Shown here piece by piece: positions 46,519-53,779 of a stretch of 64,000 nt of DNA. Below the pieces are notes generated by a model that worked only from the letters and a program-made list of their open reading frames with translations, made no database searches and had not been told where the DNA came from. This DNA comes from Chromobacterium sp. IIBBL 290-4 (GTDB lineage Bacteria > Pseudomonadota > Gammaproteobacteria > Burkholderiales > Chromobacteriaceae): positions 3,162,001-3,226,000 of the forward strand of contig NZ_CP100128.1 of NCBI RefSeq assembly GCF_024207115.1, given 5' to 3'. Within the stretch, counting starts at the first letter, position 1; each line of letters begins with the position of its first letter. Both the position numbers and the translations under genes were made by a program.

Positions 46519-47778
46519 TCAGGCGTGCAGCGCGAAATCCATTTCTTTCTCGGTGCGGTTGGGGAAGCGGCTGGCCAGGAAGGGCGCGATGTCCAGCGGC
46601 AGCGGCTCGCCGCGCACCAGGCCGTTCAGCAGCACTCCGGTGATGGCCGAGGTGAGGATGCCGGTGCGGAAGTGGCCGCAGGCGTTCAGATAGCCTTCGA
46701 CGCCGTCTTCCGGCCCCAGGATCGGCAGCTCGTCCGGGGTGCCGGGGCGCAGTCCGGCCCAGCAGCGCTTGATGTTGACGTTGGCGAGCTCCGGCACGCA
46801 GCGCACCGCGCCCTGCACCAGGCCGTTGATTTCCGGATAGGTGATGGTGGTGTCGTAGCCCTTGTCCTCGGTGGTGCTGCCGATCAGGATCTCGCCGTTG
46901 TCCTTCTGCGCGATGTAGCAGTCGCTGGTGGTGATGCAGCCGCGCAAGAGCTTGGGCATTTTCTCGGACAGCACGATCTGGCCCTTGACCGGCTTGACCG
47001 GAATGGTGCGGCCGGTGGCCCAGCGCGACAGTTCGGCGGCCCAAGAGCCGCCGGCGTTAATCAGCGTGTGGCACGAGAAGTCGCCGGCCTCGGCGGTGCG
47101 CACGCCGGTCACGCGGCTGCCCTGGCGGGTGACGCCGGTGACGTTGACATTGAAATAGACGTCCACGCCGTTTTGCCGCGCCGCCTCGGTATAGGCGTCG
47201 GTCAGGCGGAAGGGGCTGACCTGGTGGTCGCACAGGAATTCCAGCGCGCCTTGGGCCCGATGGCTGACGAAAGGCTCGTCCTCCCGCAGCTGCTCTCGGT
47301 CCAGCCAGCGCACTTCGCTGGCCAGGTGCGGAATCTGCGCGGCGATGTGTTCGGCGTACAGCTGGTCTTCCTCGTCGTAGATGATGTATTTGAGCCCGGT
47401 GCGCTCGAACTTGAAATCCATGCCGTGCTTGTCCATCAGCTCCTGATGCAACTGGGGGTAGAGCGCGTTGGAGGCCAGCGCGAAGTCGAAGAAGCTTTGC
47501 GGCAGGATGTGCGGCGTGGCGGCGTCTACCGCCACGGCTGCGCCGGCGGCCTCGCGCTTGCGATTGGCCGAGTTCATGCGGAAAAAAATCACGCCGCAGC
47601 CCAGGCCGACCGATTCGCCTATCGCCCACAGGCCGCCGGCCGAGGCGCGAGAGGCGTTGCCGGGGCGCTTGCTGTCTATCAGCGCGATTTTCAAGTCGCG
47701 GCGCTTGGACAATTGGTAGGCGCAGGAGGCGCCGATCACGCCGCCGCCGGCGATCACGATGTCGTATGGCTTGCTCAT
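46519..47778 (-). CDS. hcnC: Hydrogen cyanide synthase subunit HcnC (FAD amino-acid oxidase-like)
   Basis: 419 aa, as in Pseudomonas HcnC. HcnABC is a membrane-associated flavoenzyme that oxidises glycine to HCN and CO2, giving electrons to the respiratory chain. Seen: the FAD loop DIVIAGGGVIGASCAYQL near the N-terminus, the family segment GGLWAIGESVGLGCGVIFFR, and the DAAO-type C-terminus with CWAGLRPGTPDELPIL and ACGHFRTGIL. The ATG has AGGAG upstream; the frame extends 31 codons further into hcnB but that part is a shadow. It is the last gene of the operon, one base after the hcnB stop region, and is followed by a strong terminator. Confidence 0.93.
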   Translation of the reverse strand: MSKPYDIVIAGGGVIGASCAYQLSKRRDLKIALIDSKRPGNASRASAGGLWAIGESVGLGCGVIFFRMNSANRKREAAGAAVAVDAATPHILPQSFFDFALASNALYPQLHQELMDKHGMDFKFERTGLKYIIYDEEDQLYAEHIAAQIPHLASEVRWLDREQLREDEPFVSHRAQGALEFLCDHQVSPFRLTDAYTEAARQNGVDVYFNVNVTGVTRQGSRVTGVRTAEAGDFSCHTLINAGGSWAAELSRWATGRTIPVKPVKGQIVLSEKMPKLLRGCITTSDCYIAQKDNGEILIGSTTEDKGYDTTITYPEINGLVQGAVRCVPELANVNIKRCWAGLRPGTPDELPILGPEDGVEGYLNACGHFRTGILTSAITGVLLNGLVRGEPLPLDIAPFLASRFPNRTEKEMDFALHA

Positions 47779-47779
47779 G

Positions 47780-49186
47780 TCAAATCTCCTCAGTCTGTTG
47801 GGCGTCGAGGGCGGAGAAGGCCGAGAACGGCAGCGGGTCCAGCGGAAAGCGCGGGCGTATCCAGCCCACATCGTGCTTGCCGGTGTGTTCGCGCAGCCGG
47901 TCGCTGCAATAGCCGACGCACATCTTGCCCTGGCAATCGCCCATGCTGACGCGGGTGCGCATCTTCAGGCTGATCAGGTCGTTGACGCCTTGCCCCAGCG
48001 CGGTGTCGATATCCTGGCGGGTGACGTGCTCGCAGCGGCAGATCACCGTGTCGGTGCGTGGGAGGGCGAGCTGGCCCATGCCGCGGCGGGTGAAGCGGTT
48101 GATGCCAGCGCGGAAGCGCAGCACGGCAGCCAAGTCTTTGCTGAGCTCATCGCGGCGGCGCAGGGCCGCGGCGTCATCCAGCACGTTCAGCTGCCGCAGC
48201 ATGGAGAGCGCGGCGATGCGTCCGGTCAGCATGGCGGCTTCTCCGCCTTTCAAGCCGCCGACATCGCCGGCCAGATGGATGCGATCGAGGCTGCCGCGCT
48301 GCCAGTCGTCGATATCGGGCTTGAGGCAGCCGTCTTCATCGTAGCCGTGGGCCAGGCCCATTTGCTGAGTCAGCTGGGTGCGGGGCAGGAAGCCGTAGCC
48401 GCTCGCCAGCGTTTGCGCCGGCAAGCGCTGGGCGCGGCTGTGATCGGCCGTCCAGTCCGCGTTGTAAGGCGCGACGGTGACGGCGCGCAGCTCATCGTCG
48501 CCATGGCCTTCGATCACGCCCCATCCAAAGTGGAAAGGCACGCCATGGCGTTTCAGGTAGGCGAGCATGCTGAGCCCGTCGAGAAACAGCTGCGGCTGAT
48601 TCAGCAGGGCGACCGCCTCTTTCGCCAGCCGGCTGAAGGCGCTGGCCTCGTATACGCCTACCACTTCCACGCCGGCTTTGCGCAATTGGCAGGCAACCAG
48701 CGGCAACAAGGGGCCGGTGCCGGCCAACACCGTGCGCCCCAAGGGTTTGACCACGCCGCTCTTGATCTGCAGTTGCAAACCGCCCAGCATGATCACGCCG
48801 GGCAACGTCCAGCCGGGAAACGGCACGCTGCGCTCATGGCAGCCGACCGAGAGCAGCAAATGGGAATAAGGGATGCGCTGCGTGCGCTCCTGCGGCGTCA
48901 GCGCGAACAACTGCTCGGCATTCCCGCCGATGACGCGGGTGTTCAACCGGATGTCCACGCGCGCGGCTATCGCGTCGAACGCGCCATGCAAGGCTCGCAT
49001 ATTGGCGCAGTAGCGCTCGCCCAGATAATCCAGTTCCACGCCGTCGCGCAGGGGGCCCCGATACACCACGCCGCCCAGGCGCGAGGCTTCTTCCAGCAAC
49101 AGGCTGTCCACGCCGTGGCTGGCCAGTTCGATGGCGGCGGACAGGCCGGCGGGGCCGCCGCCGACGATCACGGGTTTGCGTTCCAT
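47780..49186 (-). CDS. hcnB: Hydrogen cyanide synthase subunit HcnB (FAD/NAD(P)-type oxidoreductase)
   Basis: 468 aa, the usual HcnB length. FAD-binding loop VIVGGGPAGLSAAIELASHG at the N-terminus, followed by the HcnB-like YRGPLRDGVELDYLGERYC. A second nucleotide loop is VLAGTGPLLPLVACQLRKAG. The C-terminal cysteine motif TVICRCEHVTRQD with KMCVGYCSDRLRE is the BFD-like [2Fe-2S] region seen in HcnB and related opine/hydroxyproline dehydrogenase subunits. Its ATG overlaps the hcnA stop (TAATG), so the subunits are made together. Confidence 0.93.
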   Translation of the reverse strand: MERKPVIVGGGPAGLSAAIELASHGVDSLLLEEASRLGGVVYRGPLRDGVELDYLGERYCANMRALHGAFDAIAARVDIRLNTRVIGGNAEQLFALTPQERTQRIPYSHLLLSVGCHERSVPFPGWTLPGVIMLGGLQLQIKSGVVKPLGRTVLAGTGPLLPLVACQLRKAGVEVVGVYEASAFSRLAKEAVALLNQPQLFLDGLSMLAYLKRHGVPFHFGWGVIEGHGDDELRAVTVAPYNADWTADHSRAQRLPAQTLASGYGFLPRTQLTQQMGLAHGYDEDGCLKPDIDDWQRGSLDRIHLAGDVGGLKGGEAAMLTGRIAALSMLRQLNVLDDAAALRRRDELSKDLAAVLRFRAGINRFTRRGMGQLALPRTDTVICRCEHVTRQDIDTALGQGVNDLISLKMRTRVSMGDCQGKMCVGYCSDRLREHTGKHDVGWIRPRFPLDPLPFSAFSALDAQQTEEI

Positions 49187-49494
49187 TACAGGCCCTCCGT
49201 CTGCAGGCGGTTGCAGTCCGTTTCCACCCGCATGCCGGGCTCTACGATGGTTTGGCAGGCCCGAAGCTTATGGCGGCCATTGATCCTGACCTGGCAGCAA
49301 TGGCATATCCCCATGCCGCAATAGGAGCCTGCGGTTTGCAGATTGTCGTTGCGGCTGAGCCGGCGCAGGCCTGCCGCGCTGAGAACGCTGAGCACGGTTT
49401 CTCCTGCGGCCGCGGCAATGGGGGCGTCGTTGACGTAGATGGTCAGGGCGGGCGCGATAAGCGGTTGAATGTCGTATTGTCTGGTCAGGGACAT
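49186..49494 (-). CDS. hcnA: Hydrogen cyanide synthase subunit HcnA ([2Fe-2S] ferredoxin-like)
   Basis: 102 aa. A small ferredoxin-like electron-transfer subunit with the cluster cysteines in SYCGMGICHCCQVRI and LRACQTIV. The overall order, with AAAAGETVLSVLSAAGLRRL and the final GMRVETDCNRL, agrees with what I know of Pseudomonas HcnA. The related D-hydroxyproline or opine dehydrogenase gamma subunits share the fold, but the matching HcnB/HcnC features and order A-B-C favour cyanide synthase. It is the first gene of the operon; the upstream region carries candidate quorum-sensing and anaerobic-regulator sites. Confidence 0.93.
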   Translation of the reverse strand: MSLTRQYDIQPLIAPALTIYVNDAPIAAAAGETVLSVLSAAGLRRLSRNDNLQTAGSYCGMGICHCCQVRINGRHKLRACQTIVEPGMRVETDCNRLQTEGL

Positions 49495-49611
49495 GTGATG
49501 CCTTGTTTTGAGTGCTACTTGGTTAATTGATGAATGGCTCCGAAGCGCCTGATAAAAGGTGCGACTATATGAGTCATTATTATTTGTATTGGTTATATTT
49601 TTTTCATTTTT

Positions 49612-49698
49612 TATATCTTTATCATGACGATTTCGGTTCTTGTTTAACCAAAGTCAAACTATCTATTCCGCAGGCTGCGCCCCTGTCCTGAGAGGCAG
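49612..49698 (-). promoter_or_regulatory. Candidate hcnA promoter with CviR-box and ANR/FNR-like site
   Basis: CTGTCCTGAGAGGCAG at 49683-49698 differs by one base from the CviR/LuxR box pattern CTGNCC-N4-GGNCAG. On the minus strand TTGACTTTGGTTAA (49644-49657) resembles the ANR/FNR palindrome TTGAT-N4-ATCAA (7 of 10). AT-rich -10 candidates (GATAAA, GATATA) lie at 49611-49623, the spacing expected for a class II ANR promoter, giving a start near 49608 and a leader of about 115 nt. In cyanogenic Pseudomonas, hcnA is controlled by both signals. The rest of 49495-49924 shows no gene; it holds the TTTTTTAAAAAA palindrome near 49750. Confidence 0.5.
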
Positions 49699-49924
49699 GG
49701 AGGCGGGTTTCTTAATAAAAATTCACGTTTACCGTCTGAATAAAATTGTTTTTTAAAAAACAGCGTTTTTTCCGGTCTTGCCCGCTACATTTCCTTACAT
49801 GCAGAAACCTAAATGCTGCTGACGCCTGGAGGCGGCACTGCCATCCTGTCGATAAGCCTGATTGTTTGGGCGCGAATTAAATACGGCTGGCATGAGGCCG
49901 CCGGAACGGATGGGGAGATCCGAG

Positions 49925-50443
49925 ATGAATCGACACGCAAGCGCGGCGGCATGGGCTGGAATGGCTTTGCTGGCGCTGGGCTTGGGCGGCTGCGTGGTGA
50001 CGCCGCCGCGCGCGCAGGTGGTCTATCAACCTGCCACGGTACGACTGGAAATGCCGCGCGACTGGCGGCCGGCCGACCATCCTTACTATCTGCACGCGAT
50101 GAGCGATTTGCGGCAGGCCAGGAATTATCTGGCTCGTCCCGACTACCCGCAGATAGCGGACGATGAGCGCCGCGCCGTGGCGGAGATCGACGCCGCGCTG
50201 GGGGAAATGAAGAAAGCGGCCATCGAGGACGGCAAGGACCCTTGGCGCTATGAGCAGCCGGATGCCCGCATGAACCCGGCGGACCGCTTCCACAAGGCGA
50301 TGGAGCTGCTTGACGCGGCCCGCCGCGACGCCAGCCATCAGGAAGACGACCCTTGGGTGCGCGATTTGCAGCATCGCATCCTCCATCACATCGACAATGC
50401 CCATCGCGCCACGCAGCAAGCGATTGGCGACGCTTTGCGCTGA
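49925..50443 (+). CDS. Lipoprotein of unknown function, paralogue 1 of a tandem pair
   Basis: 172 aa. The signal peptide ends in the lipobox LGGC (AWAGMALLALGLGGC), so it is a lipoprotein; the residue after Cys is Val, favouring outer-membrane sorting. The ATG has GGGGAGA upstream. The mature part contains DHPYYLHAMSDLRQARNYL, then RPDYPQIADDERRAVAEIDA, AAIEDGKD, and a C-terminal helix with DLQHRILHHIDNAHRATQQA. This looks like an all-helical bundle with many His, Asp and Glu that could bind metal, but I recognise no family function. The next gene is a close paralogue 27 bp downstream. Confidence 0.85.
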   Translation: MNRHASAAAWAGMALLALGLGGCVVTPPRAQVVYQPATVRLEMPRDWRPADHPYYLHAMSDLRQARNYLARPDYPQIADDERRAVAEIDAALGEMKKAAIEDGKDPWRYEQPDARMNPADRFHKAMELLDAARRDASHQEDDPWVRDLQHRILHHIDNAHRATQQAIGDALR

Positions 50444-50470
50444 CCCTCGCAGGATAGACAGGAGAACACC

Positions 50471-50974
50471 ATGAAGTTATCGAACATTCTGATGATGTTG
50501 ACGCTGGCCGCGGCCGGCAATGCCGTGCTGAGCGCTCCGGCGCTGGCCGATGGCTGGCGCGATGGCGATGCCTGGACCTGGCAGCAGCACCAATGGCACC
50601 CGGAGGATCATCCTTACTACTTGCATGCGATGACCGACCTGCGCGCGGCGCGCGATCTGCTGGCCCGCCCCGACTACCCGCGCGTGATGGATGACGAGCG
50701 CCATGCGGTGGACGAAATCAACAAGGCGCTGCGCAAGATGCGCGACGCCGCCATCGACGATGGCAAGGACGTATATGAACGGACCCCGCCGGATGCCAGC
50801 TGGCGCCCCGAGAATCGCTTCCAGCAAGCCAAGGATCTGTTGAACAAGGCCCGCCAGGATGCGACCCATCGCGAAGACGACCCGTATCTGCGTTCCTTGC
50901 AGCGCGACATCGTCCATCATATCGACGAGGCGCACCGCGCCATCGACCAGGCGGTGAACGACGCGCTGCGTTAA
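50471..50974 (+). CDS. Secreted protein of unknown function, paralogue 2 of a tandem pair
   Basis: 167 aa with signal peptide MKLSNILMMLTLAAAGNAVL and cleavage after ALA; unlike its neighbour it has no lipobox, so it should be free in the periplasm. The mature part repeats the same blocks: DHPYYLHAMTDLRAARDLL, RPDYPRVMDDERHAVDEIN, AAIDDGKD, and DIVHHIDEAHRAIDQAVNDA. The pair arose by tandem duplication and then split into anchored and soluble forms. AGGAG lies before the ATG. Function is unknown. Confidence 0.87.
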   Translation: MKLSNILMMLTLAAAGNAVLSAPALADGWRDGDAWTWQQHQWHPEDHPYYLHAMTDLRAARDLLARPDYPRVMDDERHAVDEINKALRKMRDAAIDDGKDVYERTPPDASWRPENRFQQAKDLLNKARQDATHREDDPYLRSLQRDIVHHIDEAHRAIDQAVNDALR

Positions 50975-51055
50975 TCCTTTTGGCCCGCCGCGTGTGACGC
51001 CTGCGGCCGCATGCGCTACCATCGAACGCTGAATACAAGCCCGATGGAGTAAGCA

Positions 51056-52051
51056 ATGAGCCGCATTCTGGTGCTCTACACCGGTGGTACCATAGGCATG
51101 GACCACACCCCCGAGGGCCTGGCGCCGGCGCCGGGCCTGCTGCCGCGTCTGCTGCAACGTTTCGAGCGCCCCGGGCTGGCGTTTGATGTCATCGAATTCG
51201 AACAGCTGATCGACTCCTCCGCGGTGACTCCCCGCCAGTGGAACCAGATCATCGACGCGCTGGTTTCCCGCTATCCAGACTACGACGGCTTCGTCGTCAT
51301 CCACGGCACCGACACCATGGCTTATACAGCCAGCGTGTTGTCCTTCGCCCTGCAAGGCCTGTCCAAGCCGGTGGTGCTGACCGGCGCGCAGCTGCCGCTG
51401 GTGCACCCGCGCTCCGACGGCTGGGCCAATCTGGCCGACGCGCTGGAAGCGGCCTGCCAGCCGGATTTGAACGAGGTCGCCATTGCTTTCGACCGGCTGC
51501 TGCTGCGCGGCAACCGCGCCCGCAAACTGGACGCCGAGCGTTTCGACGGTTTCAACAGCCCCAATGCCGAGCCGCTGGCGCAATTTGCCATCCATGCGCA
51601 CTGGCGCCGCGAGCGCTGGCTCAAGCCGGAAGGCGAGTGGCGGCCGACCCGCATCAATGAAAATCTCAAACTGGCCGCGCTGATGCTGACGCCGGGTCAT
51701 GGCAGCGCGTTGGCAGGCATGGCCTTGCAAGCAGGGGGCCTGGACGGCGCCATTTTGCTGGCCTATGGCAGCGGCAACGCGCCGGCGGATCCGGTTTTGC
51801 TATCGGGCATCGAAGCGATGAAGGCGCGCGGCTGCCCGGTGCTGACTTTGACCCAGGTGATGAAGGGCGCGGTGGAAGTGGGCGCCTACGCCGCCAGCCA
51901 GCCGCTGGCGCGCGCGGGCGCATGGCCGGGCGGCGACCTGACGCCGGAAGCGGCCTTGGGCAAGCTGCAGGTTCTGTTGTCCGGCAGCGTTGCCGGCGAG
52001 GCGCTGCGCGAGGCGATGAGCCGCGCCCTGCGCGGGGAAATGACGGTCTGA
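51056..52051 (+). CDS. ansA: L-asparaginase, cytoplasmic type I
   Basis: 331 aa. Hydrolyses L-asparagine to aspartate and ammonia. The first catalytic Thr is in VLYTGGTIGM and the second set in VIHGTDTMAYTASVLSF; PVVLTGAQLPL and EVAIAFDRLLLRGNRARK are family motifs. No signal peptide precedes the fold, so it is the cytoplasmic AnsA form rather than periplasmic AnsB. Its 3' end is followed within 25 bp by the first unit of the repeat array, whose hairpin doubles as a terminator. Confidence 0.94.
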   Translation: MSRILVLYTGGTIGMDHTPEGLAPAPGLLPRLLQRFERPGLAFDVIEFEQLIDSSAVTPRQWNQIIDALVSRYPDYDGFVVIHGTDTMAYTASVLSFALQGLSKPVVLTGAQLPLVHPRSDGWANLADALEAACQPDLNEVAIAFDRLLLRGNRARKLDAERFDGFNSPNAEPLAQFAIHAHWRRERWLKPEGEWRPTRINENLKLAALMLTPGHGSALAGMALQAGGLDGAILLAYGSGNAPADPVLLSGIEAMKARGCPVLTLTQVMKGAVEVGAYAASQPLARAGAWPGGDLTPEAALGKLQVLLSGSVAGEALREAMSRALRGEMTV

Positions 52052-52071
52052 CAGCGCTTGGCTGGAAGCAA

Positions 52072-52101
52072 GGGCTGCCTAAAAAATAGGCGGCCCTTTT
52101 T
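52072..52101 (+). terminator. Intrinsic terminator of ansA, part of repeat unit 1
   Basis: GGGCTGCCTA, loop AAAAA, TAGGCGGCCC, then TTTTT. It is a 10-bp stem with one T-G wobble. The same A-rich-loop hairpin recurs, with changed stem bases, in the other units of the array. Confidence 0.85.
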
Positions 52102-52560
52102 CATGCTTGCGCATCAGTCACTTGGCGCGCTTTTCCACAGCGCGTCCACATGGTTCTGTACTTGTCGTGTGGGCAAAGGCAGGGTGGCTGAGCGAGGCCT
52201 TGAGGCGGGAATGGCGAGGTTGCTGTCTAAAAAATAGGCAGCCAGTCGCGCGCTATGCAAAATCAGCCACTTGAGCGGCTTATCCACATTCGGCGCACAG
52301 AATTGTGTACCGCGATTGGGGATGGCATGGCGACTCGGCTGACTAAAAAATAAGCAGTCTAGTGAAACCCTTATAGATCAATCGATTGACAGGCCTATCC
52401 ACAATGCGCCCACATGGCTCTGCACTGGCGATGGGGACAAAAATCGAAATCGCTTAAAAAATAATCAGCCAGAGGAAAGCCTAATGCGATCAGGCGCTGG
52501 ACACGCTTGTCCACAGCCCGTTCACAGCGCTGTCCCCGTCGCTTGTGAAAAACCGGGAAA
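52072..52560 (+). repeat. Repeat array, units 1-4 (A-loop hairpin plus DnaA-box-like sites)
   Basis: Four imperfect units of about 112-148 bp. Each has TAAAAAATA (52080, 52228, 52344, 52456) in the loop of a hairpin, then 51, 52, 51 and 51 bp later a DnaA-box-like 9-mer: TTTTCCACA (52131), TTATCCACA (52280, the perfect consensus), CTATCCACA (52395), TTGTCCACA (52507). A second CACA follows exactly 11 bp after the first in every unit, then TGT-C and a GTG-type inverted element. Spacer bases differ between units, so spacing and motifs, not overall sequence, are conserved. The hairpin stems in units 1 and 2 differ but still pair. No gene is present in this stretch; a TATAAT at 52577 may be the promoter of the next gene. 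Confidence 0.85.
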
Positions 52561-52611
52561 GCGGCCGCGGCGGAGGTATAATGGCAGGCTTGGCGTGAAT
52601 TGTGGCATGGC

Positions 52612-53160
52612 ATGAATCAACAGACGATATTGCCGCTTCGGGTGGCGATAGTCGGTCCCGAATCCAGCGGCAAAAGCACCTTGGCGGAAGATTGGGAGCG
52701 TTTGCTGCGTTCGCAAGGGCGCCGGGCAGTGTGGGTGAGGGAATATTCCCGCGAATATTATGCCAGCCGGCCCTATGTCTCCACGCCGGCAGACATCGAA
52801 GCCATCGCCGCCGGCCAGTTGCGTGCGGAAGAAGAGGCCGCCAAGGAGGCCGACATTCTGCTATGCGACACCACGGCGTTGACCTGCAAGATCTGGGCCG
52901 AGGTGGCGCATGGGGAGGCCAGCGCCACGCTGTTGTCGCTGTATCGGCCCCAGGCTTACGCGCTGACAGTGCTGGCGCGGCCGGATATTCCGTGGGAGCC
53001 GGACCCATTGCGCAGCCATCCCACGCAAAGGGACTGGCTGCTGGATTTGCATCGGGCGGCGCTGCGCGAGGCGGGCGTCGCGGCCATTGAGCTGACGGGT
53101 TCGCGGGCGGAGCGTCTGCAGGCGGCGCAAGAGGCGCTTTTCCCTATATTGCCTGCCTAA
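52612..53160 (+). CDS. NadR-type nucleotide-binding protein (ribosylnicotinamide kinase domain)
   Basis: 182 aa, cytoplasmic P-loop protein. Walker A is GPESSGKSTLAEDWE, Walker B-like segment DILLCDTTALTCKIW, and DIPWEPDPLRSHP is the signature of the C-terminal kinase domain of NadR, which phosphorylates nicotinamide riboside to NMN. The N-terminal repressor and adenylyltransferase domains of enteric NadR are absent. The ATG at 52612 was chosen; a TTG four codons earlier is in frame. It is flanked on both sides by units of the repeat array, and its TAA stop is part of the unit-5 TAAAAAATA motif. Confidence 0.87.
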   Translation: MNQQTILPLRVAIVGPESSGKSTLAEDWERLLRSQGRRAVWVREYSREYYASRPYVSTPADIEAIAAGQLRAEEEAAKEADILLCDTTALTCKIWAEVAHGEASATLLSLYRPQAYALTVLARPDIPWEPDPLRSHPTQRDWLLDLHRAALREAGVAAIELTGSRAERLQAAQEALFPILPA

Positions 53161-53365
53161 AAAATAATCAGCTGCAAAAGGACGTGGCAAAACAGCGGTT
53201 TGCCGCGCTTGTCCACAGCGGCTCCACAGTATTGTCCGTTGGCTAAGTGGATAGACCGACGGGGTTGATTAAAAAATAATCAATCATGAAAAATGTAAAT
53301 AGATGAAGGGTTTGGCGGTCTTGTCCACAGGCCGCTCACAAGCCTGTCCCGAACGAGTGTGCAAA
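53158..53365 (+). repeat. Repeat array, units 5-6
   Basis: Two more units of the same design, exactly 112 bp apart. TAAAAAATA lies at 53158 (overlapping the stop codon of the gene before) and 53270; TTGTCCACA lies at 53209 and 53321, 51 bp after it in both. The second CACA is again 11 bp on. Unit 6 has the best stem of all: GGTTGATTA, loop AAAAA, TAATCAATC, nine base pairs whose bases differ from units 1 and 2 while keeping the pairing. Confidence 0.85.
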
Positions 53366-53367
53366 AC

Positions 53368-53583
53368 ATGAAAGAAACCTACCAACTGTCCGGCGAGTAC
53401 ATCGCCTTGTGCGATTTGCTCAAAGCCTGCAACGTCTGCCATTCCGGCGGCGCGGCCAAGCATTTCATCGCAGAAGGCAATGTGTCGGTGAACGGCCAGC
53501 TTGAGCTGCGCAAGACCTGCAAGATCCGCGCCGGCCAGACCGTCAGCGGCGAAGGCTTCACCATCTTGGTCGAGGCGGCCTGA
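53368..53583 (+). CDS. S4-domain RNA-binding protein (YbcJ-like)
   Basis: 71 aa, a single S4 fold. IALCDLLKACNVCHSGGAAK and FIAEGNVSVNGQLELRKTCK contain the loop and strand that clamp structured RNA in S4 proteins, followed by IRAGQTVSGEGFTILV. Similar free-standing S4 proteins (YbcJ) are thought to bind ribosomal or other RNA. The ribosome site is weak, and the ATG lies 3 bp after the end of repeat unit 6. It starts a run of closely spaced genes ending at trpS. Confidence 0.88.
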   Translation: MKETYQLSGEYIALCDLLKACNVCHSGGAAKHFIAEGNVSVNGQLELRKTCKIRAGQTVSGEGFTILVEAA

Positions 53584-53584
53584 A

Positions 53585-53779
53585 ATGAATGATCCGGCAG
53601 AGCGCATGCCAGAGCCGCCGTTCGAGGTGAGCGACGACATGTGCTGCGGCAGCGGCTGCGAGCCGTGCATCCTGGATATCCATCAGCAGGAGCTGCGGGC
53701 ATACCGCGTTCGGCTGGCGGAGTGGGAGGCGCGGCAGGCGGCCGGGCAAGCCGGAGGAGACGACCATGGCCGGCATTGA
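53585..53779 (+). CDS. Small cysteine-rich oxidoreductase-like-domain protein
   Basis: 64 aa. The core DDMCCGSGCEPCILDIHQQE matches the short N-terminal oxidoreductase-like domain (CCGSGCxxCVWD pattern) found in eukaryotic and bacterial small proteins. The four cysteines could bind metal. It starts one base after the S4 gene stop and overlaps the PHP gene by 14 bp, so it is certainly in the same operon. The biochemical role is unknown. Confidence 0.82.
   Translation: MNDPAERMPEPPFEVSDDMCCGSGCEPCILDIHQQELRAYRVRLAEWEARQAAGQAGGDDHGRH

Noticed and set aside
46519..49494. D-hydroxyproline or opine dehydrogenase (three-subunit relatives)
   Set aside because: Gene order, subunit sizes and segments such as GLWAIGESVGLGCGVIFFR in the C subunit and YRGPLRDGVELDYLGERY in the B subunit fit HcnABC better.
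52072..53365. CRISPR array
   Set aside because: Units recur at about 112 bp with a conserved multi-part layout and diverged bases. There is no short identical repeat alternating with unique spacers of equal length, and no cas gene.
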